Of a stretch of 64,000 bases of DNA, positions 33,752 to 42,494 are shown piece after piece. The stretch spans positions 62,001 through 126,000 of the forward strand of contig JAGWTP010000001.1 of NCBI GenBank assembly GCA_028868895.1. Reading direction: 5' to 3'. Origin of the DNA: Burkholderiales bacterium (GTDB lineage: Bacteria > Pseudomonadota > Gammaproteobacteria > Burkholderiales > Burkholderiaceae_C). A program made the translations under genes and the position numbers. The notes beneath the pieces were generated by a model, which had not been told where the DNA came from, ran no database searches, and saw nothing but the letters and a program-made list of their open reading frames with translations. Each line of letters starts with the position of its first letter. Position 1 is the first letter of the stretch.

Positions 33752-35431
33752 ATGGAATCTCCAAAGGGGCCAACACCCACAACCCCGCGCGACGACGCCG
33801 AGCAATTGCGGCTGATCGCCGACAACGTGCCGGCGATGTCGATCGCCTACGACAAGCACCTGCACTGCCTGTTCGCGAACCGGCGCTTTGCCGAGTTCTT
33901 CGGGTTCACCACCGCCAGCATCGTCGGCAAACACCTGCGCGAGGTGATCGGCGAGGGCCCGTACCAGGAAGTCAAGTGCCACTTCGACCAGGTACTCGCG
34001 GGCACGCGTGCCACCTACCGGCGCACGCGCACCCTCGGCAGCGGTGAGTTGCGCCATCTGGAAGTGGAGTTGATCCCCCACATCGGTCCGGACGGCCACA
34101 CGCAGGGGCTGTTCGCCGTGACCACCGACGTGACCGAGCGCGAGCGCACGCTGGCGCAGTTGCGCGATAGCGAGGCGCGCTTTCGCTGCCTGACCGACAT
34201 GTCGTCCGACTTCTACTGGGAGAGCGACGCCGAACACCGGATCAGCATGCTCAATGCGGGCGGCGGTGCCAAGGGCATGCCGGCATTGCGGCGCTCGCCG
34301 CAGATCGGCGAACGCCGCTGGGAAATTGCCTACCTTTCACCGGACGAGGCGGGCTGGCAGGCGCACCGGGCCGTGCTGGACGCGCACCTGCCGTTTCGAG
34401 ACTTCAGGTTCTCGCGCCCCGGCGTTGACGGCCGCGAGCGTCATCTGTCGATCAGCGGCGATCCGGTGTTCGATCCAACAGGCGCTTTCGAGGGCTACCG
34501 CGGCGTGGGTTCCGACATCACCGCCAGCAAACTGGCCGAGCAGGCCTTGCGCGAAAGCGAACAGGAGTTGCGCCTGTTCGCCGACAACGTTCCGGCGATG
34601 ACGGTCTCGTACGACCAGCATCTGCGCTGCCGCTTCGTGAACAAGGCCTACCTGGCATTCTTCGGTTTCGCCGCCGACAGCATCGTGGGCATGCACGTGC
34701 GCGAGGTGATCGGGGACGAGGCCTACCGCGAGGTCGAGGGCCATTTCGGCACCGTGATGCGAGGTCGTGCGGTCACCTACCAGCGCACGCACACGCTGGC
34801 GCACGGCGAACCCCGCCACCTCGAGATCAAGCTGCTGCCGCGCGTCACCGACTCCGGCAGTGTTCTGGGCTGTTTCGCGGTTGCGACCGACGTAACGCAA
34901 TACAAGCTGGCCGAGGAACGCATCCGCCGCGTCGCGCATCACGACGGCCTGACGGGCCTGCCCAACCGCTTGCTGTTCAACGACCGCTTGAACCAGGCGA
35001 TCAGTCTGGCCAAGCGCGAGGCGCGCCAGCTTGCACTGCTGTACCTCGATCTCGACAAGTTCAAGCCCGTGAACGACACGCTCGGGCATGCCGCAGGCGA
35101 CGAACTGCTGCAGGCCGTCGCGGCCAGACTGCGCCAGCAGGTGCGCGAGTCCGACACGGTCGCTCGCATCGGCGGCGACGAGTTCGCTGTGATCCTGCCC
35201 GGCGTCTCCCGGCGCGACGAGGCGCGCCGGGTCGCCGACAAGGCGCTCGCTGCGCTCGCGACGCCGTTCCGGCTGATCGGCCAGGGTCAGACGATCGACA
35301 TCGGCGCCAGCATCGGCGTCGCGATCTACCCCGACGACGGTGCCAGCGCCGACGCACTCGTGAAGGCGGCCGACAACGCGATGTACAGCGCCAAGCATGC
35401 CGGCGGCGGGATTCGGTTTCTCGAACACTGA
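33752..35431 (+). CDS. diguanylate cyclase with three PAS domains
   Basis: A 559-residue soluble protein that should make cyclic di-GMP. Three PAS-type sensor modules (about 20-130, 135-255, 265-380) precede a GGDEF domain whose active site reads RIGGDEFAV near 474. The RxxD product-inhibition site (RESD) sits five residues before it, so both catalysis and feedback control look intact. No membrane segment is seen, so the signal is cytoplasmic. PAS1 and PAS3 share long runs (ADNVPAM, FFGF, HLREVIG/HVREVIG) and look like an internal duplication. The ATG at 33752 lacks a good ribosome site; an upstream frame would start at 33632. No EAL domain is present. Confidence 0.88.
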   Translation: MESPKGPTPTTPRDDAEQLRLIADNVPAMSIAYDKHLHCLFANRRFAEFFGFTTASIVGKHLREVIGEGPYQEVKCHFDQVLAGTRATYRRTRTLGSGELRHLEVELIPHIGPDGHTQGLFAVTTDVTERERTLAQLRDSEARFRCLTDMSSDFYWESDAEHRISMLNAGGGAKGMPALRRSPQIGERRWEIAYLSPDEAGWQAHRAVLDAHLPFRDFRFSRPGVDGRERHLSISGDPVFDPTGAFEGYRGVGSDITASKLAEQALRESEQELRLFADNVPAMTVSYDQHLRCRFVNKAYLAFFGFAADSIVGMHVREVIGDEAYREVEGHFGTVMRGRAVTYQRTHTLAHGEPRHLEIKLLPRVTDSGSVLGCFAVATDVTQYKLAEERIRRVAHHDGLTGLPNRLLFNDRLNQAISLAKREARQLALLYLDLDKFKPVNDTLGHAAGDELLQAVAARLRQQVRESDTVARIGGDEFAVILPGVSRRDEARRVADKALAALATPFRLIGQGQTIDIGASIGVAIYPDDGASADALVKAADNAMYSAKHAGGGIRFLEH

Positions 35432-35515
35432 GCGCGCCGCACCGGGTGCGGGGCTACCATTTGAACCGTCGAACGAGCAGCCGCAACGACCCGCCAACCC
35501 GCCCGAAGGATCCCG

Positions 35516-36475
35516 ATGAGCCCGCCCAAAGTCTTCGCCAGCCAGGCCGACCTCGACCAGAAGGTGGTGAGCTTCACCCGGCTGTCCGACAACGCCTACG
35601 CCTACACCGCGCAGGGTGACCCGAACACCGGTGTGATCGTCGGCGACGACGCGGTGATGGTGGTCGACACCCAGGCCACGCCGGTGATGGCGCGCGACGT
35701 GATCCGCCGCATCCGCGAGGTGACCGACAAGCCGATCAAGTACGTGGTGCTCAGCCACTACCACGCGGTGCGCGTGCTCGGCGCCAGCGGCTACGAGCCC
35801 GAACACATCATCGCCAGCCGCGACACCTATGACCTGATCCGCGAGCGCGGCGAGGCCGACAAGGCCAGCGAGATCGGCCGCTTCCCGCGCCTGTTCCAGG
35901 CGGTCGAGTCGGTGCCGCCCGGGCTGACCTGGCCGACCATCACCTTCACGGGCCGCATGAGCCTCTGGCTCGGCCAGCTCGAGGTGCAGCTGATCCAGCT
36001 CGGCCGCGGCCACACCAAGGGCGATACCGTGGCCTGGCTGCCCGAGCAGAAGATCCTGTTCTCGGGCGATCTGGTCGAGTTCGACGCCACGCCCTACGCC
36101 GGCGACGCGTACTTCAAGGACTGGCCGCAGACGCTCGACAACCTGGCCGCGTTGCAGCCGCGTGCGCTGGTGCCGGGCCGCGGCGCCGCGCTCACGACGC
36201 CGGACCAAGTGGCGCAAGGCCTGGCCGGCACGCGCGCGTTCATCAGCGACCTGTACGCCAGCGTGCGCGCCGGCGTGGAAGCCGGCAAGGACCTGAACAC
36301 GGTCTACCGCGAGACCGTGGCGCGCTTGCGGCCAACCTACGGCCACTGGGTCATCTTCGACCACTGCATGCCGTTCGACGTGACGCGCGCCTACGACGAA
36401 GCCACGCAGTACCCCGACCCGCGCGTCTGGACCGCGCAACGCGACGTCGAGATGTGGAACGCGCTCGAATCCTGA
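35516..36475 (+). CDS. MBL-fold hydrolase of an aromatic catabolic cluster
   Basis: A 319-residue metallo-beta-lactamase-fold protein without a signal peptide. The usual HxHxDH metal motif is HYHAVR here, so the Asp and second-site His are missing. Other ligand positions are present (RGHTKGD, FSGDLVEFDA, and FDHCMPFD near the C-terminus). It may therefore bind one metal or have another ligand set. It starts 84 bases after the cyclase gene with GAAGGAT just ahead, and precedes the flavin hydroxylase by 19 bases. It is thus probably the first gene of the hydroxylase-hmgA operon; a hydrolase or lactonase role in that pathway is a guess. Confidence 0.75.
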   Translation: MSPPKVFASQADLDQKVVSFTRLSDNAYAYTAQGDPNTGVIVGDDAVMVVDTQATPVMARDVIRRIREVTDKPIKYVVLSHYHAVRVLGASGYEPEHIIASRDTYDLIRERGEADKASEIGRFPRLFQAVESVPPGLTWPTITFTGRMSLWLGQLEVQLIQLGRGHTKGDTVAWLPEQKILFSGDLVEFDATPYAGDAYFKDWPQTLDNLAALQPRALVPGRGAALTTPDQVAQGLAGTRAFISDLYASVRAGVEAGKDLNTVYRETVARLRPTYGHWVIFDHCMPFDVTRAYDEATQYPDPRVWTAQRDVEMWNALES

Positions 36476-36494
36476 GCACCTCGGCGGGACCCCG

Positions 36495-38258
36495 ATGAAG
36501 CCCGGCGAGCTCGAGGCACTGCGGCGCGAAGGCGTCGACTTCCGGCGCCTGACGTTCGACCTCGTGCGCAGCGCCGACCAGGGCGCCACGCCGCCGGCGC
36601 GCCACCCGGTCGTGGTGGTCGGCGCCGGGCCGGTCGGGCTGGCGCTGGCGATCGACCTGGCACAGCGCGGCATCGCGGTCGTACTGCTCGACAGCGACCG
36701 CACCTTGTCGAACGGCTCGCGCGCGATCTGCTTCGCCAAGCGCACGCTCGAGATCTTCGACCAGCTGGGCTGCGGCGAGCGCATGGTCGCCAAGGGCGTG
36801 TCGTGGAACGTCGGCAAGGTGTTCTTCCGCGATGCGCAGGTCTACCGCTTCGACCTGCTGCCCGAACCCGGCCACGAGCGCCCGGCGTTCATCAACCTGC
36901 AGCAGTATTACGTCGAGGGCTTCCTGGTGCAGCGCGCGGCCGAGTTGCCGCTGATCGACCTGCGCTGGCAGCACAAGGTCGTCGGTGTCGAGCGCCACGC
37001 CGACCACGCGCTGCTGACCATCGAGACGCCCGACGGCGCGTACCGGCTGCGCGCCGACCATCTGGTGGCCTGCGACGGCAGCCGCTCGACGGTGCGCGAA
37101 CTGATCGGCGAGCACAGCCAGGGCCGGGTCTTTCGCGACCGCTTCCTGATCGCCGATGTCAAGATCGAACTGGACCTGCCGGCCGAGCGCTGGTTCTGGT
37201 TCGACCCGAGCTTTCACCCCAACCGCAGCGTGCTGCTGCACCGGCAGCCCGACAACGTCTGGCGCATCGACTTCCAGCTCGGCTGGGACGCCGACCCCGA
37301 GGCGGAGAAAAAGCCCGAGAACATCATCCCGCGCGTGCGCGCGCTGCTTGCCCATTCAACGCTGAAGGATGTGCCCTTCGAGCTCGAATGGGCCAGCGTC
37401 TACACCTTCGCCTGCACGCGCATGGCGCGGTTCCGCCATGGCCGGGTGATCTTCGCCGGCGACGCCGCGCACGGCGTCTCGCCGTTCGGCGCGCGCGGCG
37501 CCAATTCGGGCGTGCAGGACGCGCAGAACCTGGCCTGGAAGCTCGCCTTCGTGCTGCGCGGCCAGGCGCCGGACGCACTGCTCGACAGCTACGCCGACGA
37601 GCGCGAAGCCGCGGCCGACGAGAACATCCGCCACTCGACCCGCGCCACCGACTTCATCACCCCCAAGAGCGAGATCAGCCGCATGTTCCGCGACGCGGTG
37701 CTCGATCTCGCGCGGCACTTTGCCTTTGCGCGCACGCTGGTCAACAGCGGGCGGCTGTCGGTGCCGGCCACGCTCGATGGCTCGCCACTGAACACGCCCG
37801 ACTGCGCGGCGTTCGACCTGCGCTTGCGCCCCGGCGCGGCCGCCGCCGATGCGCCGGTCACGCTCGCCGATGGCCGCGACGGCTGGTTGCTGCGTCAGCT
37901 CGGCGACGGCTTCACCGCGCTGGTCTACGACGCTGGCGACATCGCCGACGCGGTGGCGGCGACGCTGCGATCGGCCGCTGGCAACGTGCCGCTGCGGGTG
38001 CTCGACGTGCGCGCCTGTGGTGCGACGGCGCGCGCCGACGCGCCCGACCGCCTGATCGACCGCGACGGCCTGATCGCGGAGCGCTACGACCTGCTGCCCG
38101 GCTCAACCTATCTGCTGCGGCCCGACCACCATGTGTGCGCCCGCTGGCGACAACCCTCGGCCGACGCGCTGCGCAGCGCGATCGATCGCGCGCTCGCGTT
38201 GCCACAATCGCCTGCCGTTTTTCCTCCCGATGCCGCTTGCCCGGATTGCCCGCGATGA
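36495..38258 (+). CDS. mhaA: FAD-dependent aromatic hydroxylase, MhaA-like (3-hydroxyphenylacetate 6-hydroxylase, probable)
   Basis: A 587-residue group A flavoprotein monooxygenase. Residues 36-60 carry the FAD Rossmann motif VVVVGAGPVGLALAIDLAQRG. The NADPH/FAD motif ACDGSRSTVRE follows, and the third motif is VIFAGDAAHGVSPFGARGANSG. The C-terminal 130 residues form a thioredoxin-like domain as in MhpA/phenol hydroxylases. It overlaps by 4 bases a 71-residue partner and is followed by hmgA. In Pseudomonas putida U, 3-hydroxyphenylacetate is made into homogentisate by a ~66-kDa flavoprotein (MhaA) with a ~7.8-kDa coupling protein (MhaB); size and context here fit that pair. Other substrates, such as 3-hydroxybenzoate, cannot be excluded. 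Confidence 0.72.
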   Translation: MKPGELEALRREGVDFRRLTFDLVRSADQGATPPARHPVVVVGAGPVGLALAIDLAQRGIAVVLLDSDRTLSNGSRAICFAKRTLEIFDQLGCGERMVAKGVSWNVGKVFFRDAQVYRFDLLPEPGHERPAFINLQQYYVEGFLVQRAAELPLIDLRWQHKVVGVERHADHALLTIETPDGAYRLRADHLVACDGSRSTVRELIGEHSQGRVFRDRFLIADVKIELDLPAERWFWFDPSFHPNRSVLLHRQPDNVWRIDFQLGWDADPEAEKKPENIIPRVRALLAHSTLKDVPFELEWASVYTFACTRMARFRHGRVIFAGDAAHGVSPFGARGANSGVQDAQNLAWKLAFVLRGQAPDALLDSYADEREAAADENIRHSTRATDFITPKSEISRMFRDAVLDLARHFAFARTLVNSGRLSVPATLDGSPLNTPDCAAFDLRLRPGAAAADAPVTLADGRDGWLLRQLGDGFTALVYDAGDIADAVAATLRSAAGNVPLRVLDVRACGATARADAPDRLIDRDGLIAERYDLLPGSTYLLRPDHHVCARWRQPSADALRSAIDRALALPQSPAVFPPDAACPDCPR

Positions 38259-38470
38259 ACCTCATCACCGAGCCGCACCTGAGTGCCCCCGACGACTTCT
38301 ACGAGGCGCTGATCGACGCGCACCGCGACCTGACGTTCGAGCAAAGCCAGGCGCTGAACGCCCGCCTCGTGCTGCTGCTGGCCAACCACATCGGTACGCT
38401 CGATGTATTGAAAGAAGCGCTCGCCGCCGCGCGCAACAGCGCCGCTGTGGGTCCCCAAGACAACCGCTGA
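38255..38470 (+). CDS. mhaB: small DUF2783 protein, probable MhaB-type coupling partner
   Basis: A 71-residue, mostly helical acidic protein (PDDFYEALIDAHRDLTFEQS, LVLLLANHIGTLDVLKEAL). It looks like DUF2783, a family found next to FAD monooxygenases. The ATGA overlap with the hydroxylase gene points to a 1:1 partner. The predicted mass is near 7.8 kDa, the size I recall for MhaB, the small subunit needed for productive hydroxylation of 3-hydroxyphenylacetate in P. putida U. No cofactor-binding motif is visible. The link to MhaB is from size and neighbourhood, not from alignment. Confidence 0.65.
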   Translation: MNLITEPHLSAPDDFYEALIDAHRDLTFEQSQALNARLVLLLANHIGTLDVLKEALAAARNSAAVGPQDNR

Positions 38471-38488
38471 GCGACCACCGAGCCACCC

Positions 38489-39808
38489 ATGAACCCGACC
38501 TCGACCCCGCTCGCCTACCAACGCGGCTTCGGCAACGAATTCGCCTCCGAAGCCGTGCCCGGCGCGCTGCCGCAGGGCCGCAACAGCCCGCAGCACGCGC
38601 CGCTCAACCTGTACCCGGAGCTGCTGTCGGGCACCGCGTTCACGGCGCCGCGCGCCGCGAACCGGCGCAGCTGGCTGTACCGGCGCCAGCCCTCGGTGGT
38701 GGCGGGCCGTTATGCGGCGTACGCGCAAGCGCACTGGTGCACCGGCGCCGGCCGCGACGCGGTGCTGGCGCCCGAGCCGCTGCGCTGGAACCCGTTCCCG
38801 ATCGAAGCGGCCGACTGCGACTTCGTCGACGGCATCCGCACCTTGTGCGCCAACGGCGACGCGCAGGCGCAGACCGGTATCGGCGTGCACATCTACCTGG
38901 CGAACCGCTCGATGCGCCGCCGCGCGCTCGTCAATGCCGACGGCGAGATGCTGATCGTGCCGCAGTTGGGGCGGCTGCGGATCGTCACCGAAATGGGCGC
39001 GCTCGAGGTCGGGCCCGGCGAGATCGCGCTGCTGCCGCGCGGCGTGGTCTTCAAGGTCGAGTTGCAGGGCGACGACGGACAAGAGGGCCCTTCCCGCGGC
39101 TACCTCTGCGAGAACTACGGCGCGCACTTTCGCCTGCCCGAGCTCGGGCCGATCGGCTCCAACGGGCTGGCGAACCCGCGCGACTTCCAGGCGCCGGTGG
39201 CGGCCTTCGACGCCGAGGCGACGGGTTCGTTCGAGCTGGTCAAGAAGTTCGCCGGCCGGCTCTGGCGCGCGCCGCTGCGCGGCTCGCCGTTCAACGTGGT
39301 CGCGTGGCACGGCAACCTCGCGCCGCTGAAGTACGACACCGCGAACTTCATGACGATCGGCTCGATCAGCTTCGACCACCCCGACCCGTCGATCTTCACG
39401 GTGCTGACCTCGCCGAGCGACACCCCCGGCACCGCCAACTGCGACTTCGTGATCTTCCCGCCGCGCTGGCTGGTGATGGAAGACACCTTCCGCCCGCCCT
39501 GGTACCACCGCAACGTGATGTCCGAATTCATGGGCCTGGTGCACGGCGAGTACGACGCCAAGCCCGAAGGCTTCAAGCCGGGCGGCGCGAGCCTGCACAA
39601 CAGCATGGTGCCGCACGGCCCCGATGCCGACGCGTTCGAGCGCGCCAGCAGCGCCGCGCTGGCACCTCAAAAGCTCGACGACACGCTGGCGTTCATGTTC
39701 GAGAGCCGCTACGCGCTGGTGCCGACCGACTACGCGCTGACGAGCCCGCAACTCGACGCGCGCTACGCCGACTGCTGGGCCGGCTTGGACGACCGGTTCG
39801 CGTGCTGA
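38489..39808 (+). CDS. hmgA: homogentisate 1,2-dioxygenase
   Basis: Opens the ring of homogentisate to maleylacetoacetate using O2 and Fe(II). The 439-residue cupin enzyme starts with the family signature [13 protein letters not shown]. Its Fe ligands lie in [20 protein letters not shown] (His and Glu) and the later His of NSMVPHGPD. Length is normal. It follows the MhaB-like gene by 18 bases in the same operon. The next pathway genes, maleylacetoacetate isomerase and fumarylacetoacetase, are not in this window, and neither is 4-hydroxyphenylpyruvate dioxygenase. This supports a hydroxyphenylacetate feed rather than a complete tyrosine operon. Confidence 0.95.
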   Translation: MNPTSTPLAYQRGFGNEFASEAVPGALPQGRNSPQHAPLNLYPELLSGTAFTAPRAANRRSWLYRRQPSVVAGRYAAYAQAHWCTGAGRDAVLAPEPLRWNPFPIEAADCDFVDGIRTLCANGDAQAQTGIGVHIYLANRSMRRRALVNADGEMLIVPQLGRLRIVTEMGALEVGPGEIALLPRGVVFKVELQGDDGQEGPSRGYLCENYGAHFRLPELGPIGSNGLANPRDFQAPVAAFDAEATGSFELVKKFAGRLWRAPLRGSPFNVVAWHGNLAPLKYDTANFMTIGSISFDHPDPSIFTVLTSPSDTPGTANCDFVIFPPRWLVMEDTFRPPWYHRNVMSEFMGLVHGEYDAKPEGFKPGGASLHNSMVPHGPDADAFERASSAALAPQKLDDTLAFMFESRYALVPTDYALTSPQLDARYADCWAGLDDRFAC

Positions 39809-39827
39809 CGCGCGCCGTCGTGGCGGC

Positions 39828-40442
39828 TCAGCGCGACAGCGCCAGCTTGACGCCGAAGCCGATCAGGAACACCCCCGCCAGCTTGTGCAACGAGCCCGAC
39901 ACCCGCGGGCTCGCGCGCAGCCGCTCGGCGAAGCGGTGCGTCAGCAGCACCACGATCAGGCCGTAGGCGAAGGTCAGCGTGGCGATGGTGGCGGCCATCA
40001 CGCCGAAGGTCAGCAGGCCGCGGTGGCGCACCGGGTCGACGAACAGCGGGAAGAACGCCATGTAGAACACGATCGCCTTCGGGTTCAGCAAGGTGATCAG
40101 CAGCGCCTGGCGGAAGTAGTGGTGCGGCTTGATCACGAGCACCGGCTTGTCGCCGGCCTTGGCGATCAGCATGCGCGCGCCCAGCCAGGCCAGGTACGCG
40201 GCGCCCAGCCACTGCACCGCGTGGAACGCCGGCGGCCAGGCGGTCAACAGCGCAGCCACCCCGGCCACGGCCAGCCACATCAGCACCTGGTCGCCGGCGA
40301 TCACGCCGAACGTACAGGCCAGCCCGCCGCGCCGCCCGCCTTTGCCGGTGGAGGTGATCAGCGCGAGGTTGCCCGGCCCCGGGATCATCAGGAACACGAT
40401 CACGGCGACGACGAACGAGGGGTAGTCAGCAATGCCGAACAT
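39828..40442 (-). CDS. LysE/RhtB family amino acid exporter
   Basis: A 204-residue inner-membrane transporter with about six hydrophobic segments. The family signature FLMIPGPGNLALITSTGKGGRRGGL lies in the first loop, and LITLLNPKAIVFYMAFFPLFVDP is the typical middle block. LysE-type proteins export amino acids or small metabolites; the substrate here is unknown. The ATG at 40442 has GGAG 8 bases ahead. It is convergent with hmgA (19 bases between stops) and diverges from miaB. Confidence 0.9.
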   Translation of the reverse strand: MFGIADYPSFVVAVIVFLMIPGPGNLALITSTGKGGRRGGLACTFGVIAGDQVLMWLAVAGVAALLTAWPPAFHAVQWLGAAYLAWLGARMLIAKAGDKPVLVIKPHHYFRQALLITLLNPKAIVFYMAFFPLFVDPVRHRGLLTFGVMAATIATLTFAYGLIVVLLTHRFAERLRASPRVSGSLHKLAGVFLIGFGVKLALSR

Positions 40443-40663
40443 CGGAACTCCGCAGACAGGATGGACGCCGCCGGTGCGGCGGGAGCGCATCGTACGTCAG
40501 CCGGGGTGGCACGGTAAAATTCGCGCCCTTGCCCACTGCGACGACCACCGAATGAACACCCCGTACCGCGCGGCGTTGCGGCTCGCAAACCGGGCCCGAC
40601 CATGAGCCTGCCCGGCCGCCCGAAAGGCGGATTCGCCGCGGCGCGAAGCACGGAGGGTGCCCA

Positions 40664-42079
40664 ATGAGCACCGCGGACCCGAGCCCGGCCCCGGTCGTCG
40701 TCGCGCCGCCCGCCGGCAAGAAGGTCTACATCAAGACCTTCGGCTGCCAGATGAACGAGTACGACTCGGACAAGATGGCCGACGTGCTGCGCGCCGCGCA
40801 GGGCTACGAGCCCACCGGCGACGTGAACGAGGCCGACCTGATCCTGTTCAACACGTGTTCGGTGCGCGAGAAGGCGCAGGAGAAGGTGTTCAGCGACCTC
40901 GGCCGCGTCAAGCACCTGAAGGCCAAGGGCGTGCTGATCGGCGTGGGCGGCTGCGTGGCGAGCCAGGAAGGCGCGGCGATCATCGCCCGCGCACCGTATG
41001 TCGACGTGGTGTTCGGCCCGCAGACGCTGCACCGCCTGCCCGAACTGCTGAACCAGCGCGCCGCGCAGAGGCGCGCGCAGGTCGACATCAGCTTCCCGGA
41101 GATCGAGAAGTTCGACCACCTGCCGCCGGCTCGCGTGGACGGCGCCAGCGCGTTCGTCTCGATCATGGAGGGCTGCTCCAAATACTGCAGCTACTGCGTC
41201 GTGCCGTACACGCGCGGCGAAGAGGTCTCGCGGCCGTTCGACGACGTGCTGGCCGAGGTCGCGGGCCTGGCTGAGCAGGGCGTCAAGGAAGTCACGCTGC
41301 TCGGCCAGAACGTCAACGCCTACCGGGGCCGAATGGGCGCTGCGGATCGCAGTGGCAAGGGTGGCGCCGAGATCGCCGACTTCGCGCTGCTGATCGAGTT
41401 CGTGGCGCAGATCCGCGGCATCGAGCGCATCCGCTACACGACCAGCCACCCGAACGAGTTCACGCAGCGGCTGATCGACGTCTATGCCAAGGTGCCCAAG
41501 CTGGTGAGCCACCTGCACCTGCCGGTGCAGCACGGCAGCGACCGCATCCTGATGGCGATGAAGCGCGGCTACACCGCGATGGAATACAAGAGCACGGTGC
41601 GCAAGCTGCGCGCGGTGCGCCCGGGCATTTCGCTGTCGAGCGACTTCATCGTCGGCTTTCCGGGCGAGACCGAAGCGGACTTCGCGCAGATGATGAAGCT
41701 GATCGACGATGTCGGTTTCGACGACAGCTTCAGCTTCGTCTTCAGCCCGCGCCCCGGCACGCCGGCCGCCAACCTGGCGGACGACACACCCCAGGTGGAC
41801 AAGCTCGCGCGCCTGCACCAGTTGCAGAAAGCGATCACCGAAAGCGCCCGGCGCATCAGCGAGTCGCGTCTAGGCACGGTGCAGCGGCTGCTGGTGGAGG
41901 GACCGTCACGCAAGGACCCGGACGAGTTGACGGGCCGCACCGAATGCAACCGGATGGTCAACTTCAAGGGCCCGACGCGGCTGATCGGGACGATGGTCGA
42001 TGTATTGATCACCGAGCTGAACTCGCATTCGCTGCGGGCCGAAGTGGTTCGGCGCGACGACCCGCCGCTCGCGGCGTGA
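40664..42079 (+). CDS. miaB: tRNA-2-methylthio-N6-dimethylallyladenosine synthase
   Basis: A radical-SAM methylthiotransferase that modifies A37 of tRNAs reading UNN codons. The 471-residue protein has the N-terminal MTTase domain with its three cluster cysteines ([29 protein letters not shown]). The radical-SAM motif is [15 protein letters not shown], and the C-terminal TRAM domain is [34 protein letters not shown] sits 8 bases before the ATG. A TAAAAT at 40515-40520 is a possible -10 for it. Confidence 0.96.
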   Translation: MSTADPSPAPVVVAPPAGKKVYIKTFGCQMNEYDSDKMADVLRAAQGYEPTGDVNEADLILFNTCSVREKAQEKVFSDLGRVKHLKAKGVLIGVGGCVASQEGAAIIARAPYVDVVFGPQTLHRLPELLNQRAAQRRAQVDISFPEIEKFDHLPPARVDGASAFVSIMEGCSKYCSYCVVPYTRGEEVSRPFDDVLAEVAGLAEQGVKEVTLLGQNVNAYRGRMGAADRSGKGGAEIADFALLIEFVAQIRGIERIRYTTSHPNEFTQRLIDVYAKVPKLVSHLHLPVQHGSDRILMAMKRGYTAMEYKSTVRKLRAVRPGISLSSDFIVGFPGETEADFAQMMKLIDDVGFDDSFSFVFSPRPGTPAANLADDTPQVDKLARLHQLQKAITESARRISESRLGTVQRLLVEGPSRKDPDELTGRTECNRMVNFKGPTRLIGTMVDVLITELNSHSLRAEVVRRDDPPLAA

Positions 42080-42096
42080 ACGGTGCCCGGTGGCGT

Positions 42097-42465
42097 TCAG
42101 CGCCGCCGCGGTCCGAAGCCGACCCACCACAGCGTGAGCGCGCAAATCGCCACCATCGCGGTGTAGGTCGCGAACTTGCCGTCGTGGCCGAAGACGACCA
42201 ACCCGGCGACGAGCACGACGGCACAGCCGGCGCCGCACCACGCACTCAACCGGGCCCAGCCCACACGCGCCAGCTCCCGGCGCCACAGCAGCTTGGCCAG
42301 CGCGGTGGCGATCAACCCGACCCCACACGCGGGGGCGAAGAAGTTCAGCAGGTGCCAGAAGGCGTCGACGGGGCCCAGAAGATGTCCTTGGTGAGGCTCG
42401 CACCGGGAAAGCGCTTGATGCAGATCAATCCACCGCCCGGCGACCGTGGATCGATTGCGCCCCAC
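42097..42465 (-). CDS. small membrane protein, unknown function
   Basis: An open frame of up to 122 residues with three hydrophobic segments (about 38-60, 75-95, 100-118) in the stretch [25 protein letters not shown] through [16 protein letters not shown]. It resembles unnamed membrane proteins next to hemA in related bacteria. The start is uncertain: the only standard initiator is a GTG at 42465 without a ribosome site, and the first ~35 residues do not look family-like, so translation may begin at a CTG nearer the first membrane segment. It diverges from hemA and converges on miaB. Confidence 0.6.
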   Translation of the reverse strand: MGRNRSTVAGRWIDLHQALSRCEPHQGHLLGPVDAFWHLLNFFAPACGVGLIATALAKLLWRRELARVGWARLSAWCGAGCAVVLVAGLVVFGHDGKFATYTAMVAICALTLWWVGFGPRRR

Positions 42466-42482
42466 GCGAGCGCCGCGGATTT

Positions 42483-42488
42483 TATAAT
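42483..42488 (+). promoter_or_regulatory. -10 TATAAT box immediately before hemA
   Basis: A perfect TATAAT ends six bases (cggccc) before the hemA ATG, as in metG. Transcription would start at about the A of the ATG, giving a leaderless hemA mRNA. No well-spaced -35 is visible. The complementary strand offers TATAAA for the divergent membrane-protein gene. Confidence 0.5.
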
Positions 42489-42494
42489 CGGCCC

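Noticed and set aside
40552..40605. 17-codon open frame upstream of miaB as a leader peptide
   Set aside because: It has no ribosome site, no regulatory codon run and no attenuator hairpin; such short frames are expected by chance.
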